Source: Mytilus californianus | Taxonomy: Eukaryota > Mollusca > Bivalvia > Mytilida > Mytilidae | NCBI RefSeq assembly: GCF_021869535.1 | Contig: NW_026262582.1 | Span: 57,858,851 to 57,922,850 of the forward strand | Direction of reading: 5' to 3' | DNA: 64,000 bases | Part shown: positions 10,101 through 19,765 of the stretch, piece after piece | How the letters are laid out: each line of letters begins with the position of its first letter | Position numbering within the stretch: the stretch's first letter is position 1 | The notes under the pieces: generated by a model | What the model was told of the DNA's origin: nothing | The model's input: only the letters and a program-made list of their open reading frames with translations | Databases searched by the model: none | Made by a program: the position numbers and the translations under genes

Positions 10101-12756
10101 TCTAAACATGTATTTAGATTTTTGATTATGGGCCCAGTTTTCAAGTTGGTCCAAATCGGGGTCCAAAATTAAACTTTGTTTGATTTCAACAAAAATTGAA
10201 TATATGGGGTTTTTTGATATGCTGAATCTAACCATGTATTTAGATTTTTGATTTTTGGGCCCCCTTATCAACTTTTTCCACATAGAGGTCAAAAGGGTCC
10301 AAAATTAAACTTTGTTTGATTTCATCAAAAATTGAATTCTTGGGGTTCTTTGATATACTGAATCTAACCATGTATTTAGATTTTGGATATTGGACCATAA
10401 TACATGTAGGTGAATGTCCAATTTAAAATTTTTAAGTTCTTAGACCACATTCATTCTGTGTCAGAAACCTATGCTGTGTCAAATATTTAATCACAATCCA
10501 AATTCAGAGCTGTATCAAGCTTGAATGTTGTGTCCATACTTGCCCCAACTGTTCAGGGTTCGACCTCTGCGGTCTTATCAAGCTGCGCCCTGCGGAGCAT
10601 TTTATTTTTAAAAGAGTTATGCCCCTTGGAAATATTAATCATATTGGAAATTGCATTGCATTTTCTCTCAAGCCTTCATTTCTCTAAGATATTTATAAAA
10701 AGTTTTAAATTTTTTTAGTTATTGCCCTTTGACCATGGACAGATAAAATATGTGCGACGTGGGGGATGTTGGATATCTGTTCTTTTTATTTCCTACAAAA
10801 GGAGTTCAAAGCGTTTTCAAATGGATCATTCAGATGGTGGTTTTTTTGCTAGTAAAATGGTTATAAAATCAGTGTTCCTCATTTTTTTTAATGCCTGAAT
10901 ATGAAGATTCAAGCATATTTGATATTTGGCATGGGAGCATGAAAATTTTGGGAAAAATTCAAACTGCTAGTGGACATTTTAGTGCAGACATTATAACCAA
11001 TTTTAGAGCAGACATTTGGTATACAGTCATATCATAAGATGTTTCAAATATATTTTGGTAAACAGTCCCAATATATAAGAAGTTAGATATATTTGGTATA
11101 CAGTCCCATCATAAGAAGTTAGTTTGGGCCCTAGGACATAGAAAATTGCTGTAATATATTAGTTCTTAGAGAAATAAAAACCCAGATGCCTCTATTCTTG
11201 GGTTTGCTCCTGCAGTTGTTGACACTATCAGCATCTTTAACATGTTTAAATAAATTTTCTGACCCTATTAATGATAAGACTGCATCAATAACAACTTAAT
11301 GTGTGTCCCATATAAGTGCTATCATGGCTATGGGGACATTGTACTGTATATGCTATATCCTCAGAATGCTTTTTTTCTATAAATAGTGTCTTGATGAGTT
11401 TCTACAAATATCTTAATGATCATATTAATATATTTTACTTTTACAGAAGGGCAGCAGAAGATGAACTCGGTGCAAGATGATAACCAAGATGCCTCTGTGT
11501 ACAATAAAGTTTCTCAATACATGGCAGAAAATTGTCATATGGAATCTATTGTTGCTTCTAACTTTCGTTACAATGTTCCTGTTAATGACCCCTCTTCCAA
11601 ACAAGGGCAAGCAGACAATACATTTGAAGTTGATCAGAGTGAATGTGTTAATGAAGTTGATAAAAAAATCAACATGGCTTCTAATCTGAAAAATGCCATT
11701 AACACACACGAAAGAAGAGGACAGTTCATATGCAATGTATGTGGCATGATTTTTGACAGAATGAATTTGTTCCGCTTACATGCAGCATATTGTGGGAACA
11801 TTGATCAAAAGGTCAAGGTTCATGTTGTGGGAAGGAAGAAGAAATATGAATGTCCAATATGTGGGAAGTTGTTTCCTGATCGTCGTGGCATTGAGAGACA
11901 TGGTGTTGTTCATTCAGGCATCAAAGCATATGAGTGTACTGTGTGTGGAAGGTCATACACTCAGAAAGGTCATCTTGAATTGCACATGAAGAAACACAGC
12001 GATAATTTCTTTGAGCGGTTTGAGTGTCCGTATTGTTTTAAAATCTTAGAAAAAAAGGATAGATTTGTAATACACAAAGCTTCACACATGTCAGAATTTC
12101 CATATACGTGTAATGTGTGTAACTCATCCATGAGATTACTCCAGGATCTCTATGAGCATTTTAAAACACATGAGCATCATCAGTTTTACTATGTTGAAAA
12201 CAAGATAGGATTAGGGACACCAGGAGAACAGGCACCAGAAGAGAGTGTTCATACAGCGCCATCTATACAACAGGTGTCGAATGACAGTACACATACAGTG
12301 CCACCTATCATGCCTATACAAATATTTGATTCTGACAAACTTCAAGAACTATCCAACAGCCAGTTAAAGTTAAGAGAAGAAGGACAACACTTGTGTGATG
12401 AGAATCACTTTATTTTTGTTTGTCAAATTTGCCACAAACAGTTTCAGACTTGGCAAATTATGCTAGAACATGTTGACCGCCATTTTGGTATGACCCGTCA
12501 GTTTACATGTGAGACTTGCAATACAGTTTTCAATACAGTGGAAAATTTAAAACAACATTTAGATGAACATAAGAAAAATTTTCAAAATATATGCACAGTT
12601 TGTAAAAAATTCTTTTTAGATGAAGATGGATTGAAAGAACATTTTGTAATTCACAAGAGATTTGCACAGAAACGATCATTTTATGTAAAGCAACCTAATT
12701 TGAACAGAAAGCGACGGAAATTAAAAGAGAAACAAGATACAATAGCTCCCCTCTAA
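3174..12756 (+). CDS. C2H2 zinc-finger protein, 16 fingers in two duplicated 8-finger blocks (4 exons)
   Basis: Proposed CDS: join(3174..4119, 5112..5881, 7899..7935, 11447..12756), 1,020 codons; all junctions are GT-AG and phase-compatible. The N-terminus is acidic and carries a SUMO-type IKTEP motif (K15). Basic stretches (RNRRKRK, RRKLKRKK, and RKRRKLKEK at the C-terminus) suggest nuclear import. Block 1 starts at about residue 240: a C2HC finger, four C2H2 fingers, a spacer, then three more. Block 2 (about residue 680 onward) repeats that order finger by finger, including a C2HC first finger. Known biology: tandem C2H2 fingers bind DNA, usually as transcription regulators. No KRAB, BTB or ZAD domain is visible, so I give no symbol. 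Alternative: exon 4 could be a separate paralogous gene starting at ATG 11461. Confidence 0.75.
3790..3881 (+). repeat. In-frame 30-bp tandem repeat (3 copies) coding for GEKEYDTCNS
   Basis: Three 30-nt units, GGTGAAAAGGAATATGACAC onward, differ mainly at synonymous or single sites (Y to H in unit 3). The peptide resembles the TGEKPY linker that joins C2H2 fingers but contains only one Cys per unit, so it cannot itself form a finger. Confidence 0.9.
4120..5111 (+). other. Intron 1 of the zinc-finger gene, with repeat-derived sequence
   Basis: The intron is GT (4120) to AG (5111). It interrupts the helix part of finger 3 (YTQKG^HLQQH). Its 3' half (about 4620-5022) matches the dispersed repeat also seen at about 19.8-20.7 kb (phrases like TTTGTGATTAGGTCA, ATTTGGCCCTGCACC, TCATGGTTCATTGA). 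Confidence 0.75.
4831..5022. repeat. 48-bp tandem repeat, 4 copies, in intron 1
   Basis: ATGATAGTTAACATGTTAAA starts at 4831, 4879, 4927 and 4975, an exact 48-bp period with one or two substitutions. The period is a multiple of three, so one frame stays open, but it lies within an intron and there is no reason to think it is translated. A diverged single copy is present near 20.65 kb. Confidence 0.92.
5112..5881 (+). CDS. Zinc-finger gene, coding exon 2
   Basis: The exon begins after ...TTTTCCAG and completes the split Gly codon (G+GA). It encodes the rest of finger 3, fingers 4-5 (CEYC..., CNAC...), a basic spacer with KSPLKKPKLK, and fingers 6-8 (CQLC, CETC, CEIC). A Ser/Asp/Glu-rich tail follows. 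It ends AATAAG|GTATGT in phase 0. Without splicing it would stop at TAG 5891-5893, which belongs to the adjacent MITE. Confidence 0.85.
5892..6041. mobile_element. MITE-like palindromic element (AGATTCTACCAC family), copy 1
   Basis: AGATTCTACCAC at 5892 pairs with GTGGTAGAATCT ending at 6041. The inversion continues inward (GATTACAATATTTA with TAAATATTGTAGTC). It lies about 10 bp downstream of the exon 2 splice donor. The same terminal sequence bounds the palindrome at 21.5 kb. Confidence 0.75.
6235..7681 (+). mobile_element. Helentron-like repeat element (HINE-type), copy 1
   Basis: It starts with the hairpin ATACGATCGCA...TGCGGTCGTAT, followed by GTCGTCGTCGTCC and several roughly 170-190-bp tandem units (TATGGATCTCTCTGAAATTG...ACAAAGGGAA...TTTGGGGGTAATTGCC...CAAGCATTTTTCTAGTTTC). 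A poly-G/T tract and a unique 3' module (GTGTCAGAAACCTATGCTGT...CCCCAACTGTTCAGGG) come next. The end is TGCGGTCGTATCAAGCTGC...GGAGCATTTTATT. The subterminal inverted repeat, 3' GC-rich stem and central tandem repeats match the published plan of Helentron-associated elements. No protein is encoded. It lies in zinc-finger intron 2. Confidence 0.7.
7899..7935 (+). CDS. Zinc-finger gene, 37-nt linking exon 3 (predicted)
   Basis: ATATTGACAG|GAACACAAAGAGG...AAAACAG|GTAAGAAAA has strong acceptor and donor signals. It enters in phase 0 as left by exon 2 and exits with one extra base. That base restores frame with exon 4 (G+AA, then GGG CAG CAG). It would encode EHKEDNSLQDKT. It is predicted only from splice signals and phase. 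Confidence 0.6.
8437..10606 (+). mobile_element. Helentron-like repeat element, copy 2, nested in another repeat
   Basis: It starts ATACGACCGCAAAAAATGGT and ends GCGGAGCATTTTATT. It contains two different tandem arrays. The first is the GGATCTCTCTGAAATTG array (8540-9400). The second is a roughly 125-bp array with TTCTTTGATATGCTGAATCT and GTCCAAAATTAAACTTTGTT (9770-10390). Between them lie repeats of CAATAGCAAGAAAT (9580-9740). Its 3' module matches copy 1. Confidence 0.85.
9575..9745. repeat. Short tandem repeat GCACAATATTGCGCAATAGC-type (~42 bp) inside copy 2
   Basis: CAATAGCAAGAAAT recurs about every 42 bp with the palindromic-looking core ATTGCGCAAT. The same module, reduced, is present at 15186-15250 in copy 3. 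Confidence 0.8.
10771..11446 (+). other. 3' part of zinc-finger intron 3, AT-rich with short direct repeats
   Basis: The phrase TTTGGTATACAGTC(C)CAT..ATAAGA recurs around 11015-11125. The stretch ends with the acceptor ATTTTACTTTTACAG (11446). No coding signal was seen. Confidence 0.6.
11447..12756 (+). CDS. Zinc-finger gene, terminal exon 4 (second 8-finger block)
   Basis: The open frame follows ...CTTTTACAG with the phase supplied by exon 3 and ends at TAA 12754-12756. The fingers in order are C2HC (CNVC...HAAYC), CPIC, CTVC, CPYC and CNVC. A spacer with two similar (V)HTAPSI/THTVPPI segments follows, then CQIC, CETC and CTVC and a basic tail. Finger 3 (RSYTQKGHLELH) is uninterrupted here, while its counterpart in block 1 is split by intron 1. 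An internal ATG (11461) directly after the acceptor would suit a separate transcript. Confidence 0.85.
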
Positions 12757-13073
12757 TAACCTCTCTTAATCATGTACCAACCTCCAATCTAGAACTGCTT
12801 AAACATTGGATAAAAGATTCAACTGATGTTAGTTTATTAAGGATATTTTGCTCTTAATTATTGCCAACAAACTTAAACACTTCTTCGAGTTGCAGTTTGA
12901 ATTCATTTATCATGTTTATTCTGAGGAAAACTATAGAGATAAGTGTGTTAGTGTGAAGCAAGTGCAGTGAAATGAAAATATTCTTCCTTTCAGTAACATT
13001 TCCAAACCAATGATTGACTTTTTGATACATAAAAAGTTGGAATTAAACTTTATACTAGTTGATCAGTTTGAAG

Positions 13074-13222
13074 TACTGTAAATTCAGAAATTATTGCGAA
13101 TAATGCGACTGGGTGGGTATCGCAATAATTAGAACTTGCATTCATATATAATTAATCATACATTTTTGTCCATTCTAAAATCACAATAAAAAATGCATGC
13201 AATAACCTCTAAATTAACAGTA
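13074..13222. mobile_element. MITE-like inverted repeat (TACTGTAAATTCAGAAATTA)
   Basis: TACTGTAAATTCAGAAATTATTG at the left matches, as reverse complement, TGCAATAACCTCTAAATTAACAGTA at the right with a few mismatches. The element may supply a polyadenylation signal (AATAAA at 13185) for the zinc-finger transcript, whose stop lies 430 bp upstream. Confidence 0.6.
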
Positions 13223-13760
13223 ATGAATTCAAAGTGCAACTGGAAAAAGTGATAATGCATTAATATATATTGAAACTTTTATTCAAAGTTAACAACCAAA
13301 ATGTTTGAGATACAGAAGACTGGAACCAGCTTTAGTGTTACTGTGTTTATTCAGCAGGCTTTGCCCTATCACAATACCAATTGCTAAAAAAATAAAACAT
13401 TTTAGCTCATTTATTCAGTGAAAGGTTGTTAGTATTAAGTGAATGCAATAAAGCAATGACTAAAATCATGAAAATGTTTCACCAGTTGATCAGTTTGTAA
13501 AGGTGTTTCAAACTGCAATTTGATAAAACTGTTTTAGCAATTTGTATGGTGGTAGGGCAAAGCCTACTGAATAGCACAGTATTATAATTTAGATCCTTTT
13601 AAATTATTTGAAAATAAAAATTAGGATGTACACTTTATTTTTTTACACCAAATATAAGTTTAATCCCTTGAACATCCATCACCCTTTTATATTCTTCTAT
13701 TATCTTCCCCAAACTTAAAAGAAATGAAACAGTTACAGCTGGTAAAATTTTGAATCTTTG
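13223..13760. other. Non-coding, no feature recognised
   Basis: AT-rich sequence downstream of the zinc-finger gene. GCAATTTGTATGGTGGTAGG-GCAAAGCCT (about 13540) and AGGCTTTGCCCTATCACAATACCAATTGC (about 13358) are imperfect inverted repeats about 200 bp apart. This suggests a small decayed palindromic element at about 13350-13570. Confidence 0.5.
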
Positions 13761-13769
13761 ATGTATGAA

Positions 13770-14261
13770 ATTTCTTGACAAGGGAACAGTGCAGCATGGT
13801 GAGTCGTCAGACGACTCCTTATAGGAGTTATTGCTCTTAAATGACAAAAAAAACAGTGTTTTGCAATTTTGGGTATTATCTTGAAAACTGTAAAAGAATC
13901 TTAATTTGATATCAAAAATGATCTGCAAGACAAGATCTACAAAACAATCAATGGCAGAAATCATCTTTTGACTCCTCATGAGAGTTATTGCCCTAAATTT
14001 ATGATCTTTACCCATTTTTTGTGTTTTTGTCTTTAATCATGAAGATCATGAAGATTATAATAGAGGATAGAAACCTTAAACAGCAAAAATGATCATAAAA
14101 TTTTGCCCATTTTTTGGTGTTTTTGCTATAATCACAAAAATATTAATAGATAGAAACACTAATAAGCAATGGTGATCAGTAAGACAAGATCTACATATTT
14201 AATAGGTCAACATGAGTGCAATGTTAAATGACTTCTTATAGTGGCTATTTTACCCATTTTT
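13770..14261. repeat. Dispersed repeat with GACTCCTCATGAGAGTTATTGCCCT units
   Basis: Two to three diverged units each contain a GACTCCT.ATAGGAGTTATTGC-type phrase, then GATCTGCAAGACAAGATCTAC and CCCATTTTTTGTGTTTTTG. The Helentron-like copy 3 is inserted at its end. A related reversed fragment lies at about 45.48-45.72 kb. Confidence 0.6.
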
Positions 14262-15825
14262 ATACGACCACAAAAAATTTTGTTCGTATAATGCTATCTT
14301 GTCGGAGTCGGAGTCCGAAGACACATTTGGTTTCTGGACAATAACTTTAGTTTAAGTGAATGGATCTCTATGAAATTTTACCAGAAGATTCAATACCACA
14401 AAAGGAAGGTTGGGATTGATTTCAGGGGTTAGGGTACCAACAGTTTAGGAATTAGGGGCCAACAACAAGCATTTTTGTAGTTTCCGGACAAAAACTTGTG
14501 TGTAAGTGTATGGATCTCTCTGAAATTGTACCACAAGGTTCCATATCACAAAGGGAAGGCTGGGATTGAGATTGGGGGTAATTGCCCCAAATGTTCAGGA
14601 ATTAGGGGCAAAACAGGGGCCAAAAACAAGCATTTTTCTAGTTTCCAGACAATAACTCATGTTTAAGTGTATGGATCTCTCTGAAATTGTACTACAAGGT
14701 TCCATACCACAAAGGGAAGGCTGGGATTGAGTTTGTGGGTAATTACTCCAAACGTTTAGAAATTAGGGCCAAAAAGGGGGCCAAAAACAAGCATTTTTCT
14801 AGTTTCCAGACAATAACTTGTGTTAAAGTTTATGGACCTCTCTGAAATTGTACATTTTTTCTGCAAAGAAAAAAATCTTCAAAAATTGGGGGGGGGATTT
14901 TTTTTCAAATTTTTTTGGGGGGGTTTATTTTTATATCTTTGTAATTTTTTTGTGGGGGGGGGGGGGGTTCATACTTTTTTCTCCAAGATTTGTCAAAATT
15001 TCAAAACTTTTTTTTGGGGGGGGGGGGGGGACCAATTTTTTGGAGGGATTTTTTTTCATAATTTTTTGGTTTTTTTATTCCAAAATTTTTTCCATTTTTA
15101 CGTTGATTATTTCTGATTTATAAATAAAAGCAACAAATACTGATATGGCTGGAGATACACACCAAACAGGGTGTGTAAATTATTAAGTATTATGCAACAG
15201 CACAGTATTGTGCAATAGCACAGTATTGCGCAATAGCAAGAAATCTTCAATTGAAAATAAATACAAATCTTTTAACCAATTTCAATGGGATTAAATTAAG
15301 TCTTTTTGGGGGTTCTAACCTTGTATTACTTTTTTGGATATTGGGCCCCATTTTTAAATTGGTCTACATTGAGGTCCAAATGGTCCAAAATTAAACTTTG
15401 TTTGATTTCTTCAAAAACTGAATTATTGCGGCTCTATGATATGCTGAATCTTATTGTGCATTTAGATTTTTTATTTTGGGCCCTGTTTTCAAATTAGTCC
15501 ATATTAAGGTTTGAAGGGTCCAAAATTAAACTTTGTTTGATTTCAGCTAAAATTAAATTTTTGGTATTTTTTTATATGCTGAATCTTACCATTTTGTTAG
15601 ATTTTGGATATCAGACCATACTAGGTAAATTAAATGTCCCATTTAAAATTTTTAAGATCTTTGACCACATTTATTTTGTGGCAGAAACCTATATAATGTC
15701 AAAAATTTGATCACAATCCAAATTCAGACAGTATCAAGCTTGAATATTGTGTCCAAACTTCCCCCAACTGTTCAGGGTTTGACCTCTGCAGTCATCTCAG
15801 GCTGCGCTTAGCGAAGCATTTTATT
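14262..15825 (+). mobile_element. Helentron-like repeat element, copy 3
   Basis: It starts ATACGACCACAAAAAATTTT and ends CGAAGCATTTTATT. It contains both arrays seen in copy 2, in shortened form. The junction between them has several poly-G runs next to T runs (14885-15035, up to about 16 G). The flanking bases at the left are TTTT, as expected for insertion after T. Confidence 0.8.
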
Positions 15826-15992
15826 CCAATTATTTTGCAATAAAGCAATATACCTTTAAACATATATTTAACGTGTTCATATTTAGAGGATCTGTCAGAA
15901 AAATGGGAAAACTTTATGATGTTCAGCCTAGTCAATGCAAATCAAATATCTTGCAATAAATTTATAACTCGTTGCACTGCATGGCATTTTTA

Positions 15993-16430
15993 ATCTCGCC
16001 TGCGACAAAAGTCGCAGAAAGCGAGACATCGGGATTGTTTTTTCTGGCGAAGGTGGCACCAGCGTCAACAATTGTTAAGTTATCTGCTTAAGTTATGTTT
16101 GATAGGATCTACTTGTGATAGATCAATGATATTTTGTATGATGTTGCATTACTATCAGTACATATCAGTTTGGTGACTATTTTAAGGCCCTGTCCCCTAG
16201 GACATGGTCCAGTGACTTTGAATTAATTAGCAATTTTCAATGTTAAGTTTTTATGTTTTATAAGTTATATTGATACTTACAATAAACAACGATATTTTCT
16301 ATAAAGTTACATTACTGTCTGTACATCTCAGTTTGTCGACCATTTTCAGACTCTGCCCACTAGATCATGGTCCAATGACTGAATAAATAAGGAATGTTGC
16401 TGTCCATCAGATTGTCTTTTTCTGAATTTT
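15993..16430 (+). mobile_element. Hairpin-led dispersed repeat (TCTCGCCTGCGACaaaaGTCGCAG...GCGAGA)
   Basis: A long stem-loop at 15995-16026 is followed by at least two roughly 170-bp units with GATAGATCAATGATATTTTG, CAGTACATATCAGTTTGG and CCTAGGACATGGTCCA phrases. The internal units are related to the repeat at 19.77-20.72 kb. Confidence 0.7.
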
Positions 16431-17942
16431 ATGCTGTTAGGGGAGACATTATTTGTGTGACACCAGTTTATTAAGTAAGCTAGTTAAACTGCTTAATTGA
16501 GGTAAAAATGAACATGCAGTTCTTTGGGTTTCTTTTGGGAATTGGGATTAATTCAAACTACTGGTTTCATGGTTTTTATAAATGAACACAAATAGATGAA
16601 TTTGTCCCCATAAATTAACAATGGTATTATATCATTGCACATTGTAAATATGAATTACAGTTATGATAATGTTCACACTTTGTTTACTAGACTTTTAAGT
16701 TATGTAAATTTGTTATCTTTGTCTGTGTATTTCATTTTATTAAATATATAAATGTTCATGGTTGATTCTTCATTTGACAAAAAATAAAAGAGTGAAAATT
16801 GAAAAGTGAAATGAAAATATAAAATTATTCCTAGACTTTAAAAGCTTTAAAAAGTGTTAAGCATGCTGTTAAACTATTTCTGAAGTTTCTTGAAATTATA
16901 ATGTAAGGAAGTCATTAAACCAATGCATGCATATATACTTAACTAAGTCTTCTTTGCACATTTTTTACATTTACTATGAATCTAGAACATATCAATGACA
17001 AATACATATTTTTCAATGATTGTTGATCACAAGCTAATTAACTTTCAAGTTTGTTGCCGTAGTTTACTGGAAATTGTGACATTGATAAACAATCAACACA
17101 AAATCATGGAGCACGTATTTTGTCGTGCATAGTACGCAGTTGTGTATAATATGCAAAATCATGAAAAAAAAGTTTTTTAAAGAATCAAAATAAAAATTGA
17201 ATAAAAAAAAAAAATTAAAAAGTCTAGTTCACTATAAAAAGCCTTTGGTAGGGAACTATTAAACCGGGTATTTAATCTTCATTGTCATCAATTGAAAGAT
17301 AAAAATAATGTAAAAGAATGTTTGTTCAATCAAATCTTTTTTTGTAATATTTTCTGTTTAATTAAATAATAAGTCATAAACAATAAAAATTAATTTCTTG
17401 AAACTATTAATTATTCCATTAAAAAATAAAGAAGACACTCATTGAGTTGAATACATAACAAAAACATACAAGTTGTAATGTTAACTTGTTTTAACTAAAA
17501 TATCTGAAAAGAAAATTTAGACATAGGCAGATATTTACAGAACCAAATCCTCCAAAAAAAAATCTTTTACAAATTTCTTTTCAATAGCAAGCTACACGTA
17601 TTGTTTATTGTGGTTGATTGATGGCTACTTATGTCCAACAGCAAATATTACATGCATATTTAGGATGATGACATGTTACAAGATTTATGATCATGAACCT
17701 TGGTTTATACTTGACAGACATGTGCTAGATCAAAGAGTAAAAGTCTGCAGGTACCCATGTCACACTACCCAAACATGATTATGAGGGGATAAGACTTCAA
17801 TCCTCATTACAGGCGAAAACCCAGTTGAAATTAAACAAAAGAAATGGAACTCTTTGTAAGAGAAGGTAAAAAAGGCCAAGTTGTTAATTTGAATTGTTTA
17901 CATCTGTTTCTATGGGCTTTAAAAGTTTAGTGAATGTGCCTA

Positions 17943-17944
<2 letters not shown>
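16431..17944. other. AT-rich intergenic stretch without recognised features
   Basis: Both strands lack convincing coding sequence and splice-bounded ORFs. Only A- and T-runs and scattered repeat debris were seen. Confidence 0.6.
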
Positions 17945-17993
<49 letters not shown>

Positions 17994-18145
17994 ATCTGTC
18001 CGTCAGTCCTGTTTCTTGTCATCGCAACTCCTCTCAAACCACACAACAGAATTTCACGAAACCTTTTTAGATAATAAGGACATACTAAGTAGTTGTGCAT
18101 ATCGACAGGAAATTGTGATTCAATTTTTAAGCAGTTAAGCTGCTT
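17945..18145 (+). mobile_element. 5' end of hairpin-led repeat family (TATACCCCACGCAACGAGTT)
   Basis: The hairpin TATACCCC..CGCAAC-GA-GTTGCG..GGGTATA (17945-17976) is followed by TTTTTGACCCGTCCATCTGT and one monomer. The monomer (CATCGCAACTCCTCTCAAACC...GTGCATATCGACAGGAAAT) is the same unit amplified at 22-24.4 kb. This copy is truncated at its 3' side. Confidence 0.8.
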
Positions 18146-19765
18146 TATGCGAGCACCCTGGATTTGTGTTCTACCCAATAAATGCTGAAATATGTGCCAT
18201 TGTTATTATCTGGCTGGCTATTATGTTATTTATAACTAATTGAACACTTTTTTCATACTTTTAATTCTGGAATACAAAAAATATGACCAGAAAAACCTTA
18301 AATGATCGTCGAACCACCCAAAAGTTTTGAAGTTGCACAAAGGAAGTAGTGCTCAATAGAAATCCTTATGTAGTTTATTATCCCCTGTGCTTTTGGCCAA
18401 GATGTCAAAGAACAATTGCATGAATTATTTCATCGCCGAAAATCTCTAATTACAAGTCGTTTACAGTTGCCAAATGGCACAAAGCGCAGGAATATTGTAT
18501 AAACGGCTGCGACTAATATGACACGGAGTTGAAGTCTCAGTTGGCGGTAATTTTAACTTCGTCGACAAAACGTAAATCAAGGACGTTTTAAATTTGGTGA
18601 TTTCTGATAATAATCATTTTGTTCAACCGCTAGCTTTATACCGAAAATCGCCAACATGTTATGTGTAAATCCGAGTAAATCGTATCTGACTGACAAAAAC
18701 AACATTGAAAAACAAATGGATGCCATAAACCGGAAATGAAGACAATTATAATACCGGATCTAATTCCGGGGGCGGATAAGGGTAATTCCGGGTTTGCCGA
18801 TCAAATGGAATAAAAATATAATAATTCCAGGCATGAGACAAAATACATCTATCATGATGAAATATAAACTCTAGAATTGAAAACCAAAGATATATTGAAA
18901 AGAAAGAAAAAGCAGGAAATATTTTATACAGAAACTCAAAATTACTTTTAGTTCACAAATTTTCATGTCAAAAACCAATAAAATGTGACAGTATTTTCCT
19001 TATCATTAATAAATATTGATATTACATGTAGATGTTTTTATTGTTTAAACATATTACTACAATTCCATGAGGTAATTTCTTCTCAATTTTGAAGGGCCTA
19101 TAAAAATCTGGAAGTTTCTTACTTTATTTTCACAGAGGAACTAGCTAATATAATATATAGTGCAACTAGATATGACACACTTAAACAGTTTTGAATTTGA
19201 ACTGTTTAATATAATGGTATAATTAGTAATAAATAATCAATTGTTGAGACAACACACCCACCCACAGTGATACCCGCAGCCTCCCTCAGCCTTCCTAATA
19301 CAAAAAAAAAGATTATTTGAATTCATGAATTAATATACAAGACAATTACATTTATTATTAAACATGTTAAACGACAGTGACACTGACAATGAAACAAGCT
19401 AACTTAACACCAAAAGCACATTAAAGTATCTTACTGAGTTATGAACTATTTCAAGTAAAAGCAGGACCTGGAATTTAGGTTGTGGACCTTTCAGTTTGGA
19501 GTGTCAAAGGTCCTGGTCTGTCCAGTACCAAATGTTAATTTTAACCCCTGCATTCACAGTAAAGCGATTTTGACGTGTATTGCAATTCCAAGTAGAATTT
19601 ACTTTTGGACATTAAACGTTTCGAATGCGTATTAAACTAATTCAAATCAGTTAATAATGTGAATCGAATTCGAATTATGTGTGAACGCAGCATTGATATA
19701 TCTAAGAAATGAAGAATATTAAAAAAAGATGGAGAAAATATTTGTATTAAATTTGTTGCAATTTT
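18146..19765. other. Intergenic sequence, mostly unassigned
   Basis: No ORF with coding character was found. It contains a GGTAATTCCGGGTTTGCC stretch near 18780 and a cluster of AT-rich sequence. A (TA)n microsatellite follows near 19795. Confidence 0.55.

Larger units (their letters stand above)
7945..10770. mobile_element. Repeat element with ~162-bp tandem units, split by a nested Helentron-like insertion
   Basis: It begins near TATGCCCCCCACGCG and ends near CGACGTGGGGGATGTTGG, which are inverted relative to each other. Between lie tandem units containing CTCTCA.ATGTACAATTCTTG (about 8007, 8167, 8330), ATATCAGCAATGTC and AAAAGAGTTATGCC. The array breaks at CAGTGCCGTTCAATTATT (8436) and resumes at TTTAAAAGAGTTATGCCCCT (10607). 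Confidence 0.75.

Noticed and set aside
10555-10575. GGTTCGACCTC as a Pol III B-box/tRNA-derived promoter
   Set aside because: No matching A-box or cloverleaf at the right spacing; the sequence belongs to the 3' module of the Helentron-like element.
14820-15123. Gly/Phe-rich open frames in the poly-G/T part of the Helentron-like copy 3
   Set aside because: Low-complexity homopolymer translation inside a repeat element.
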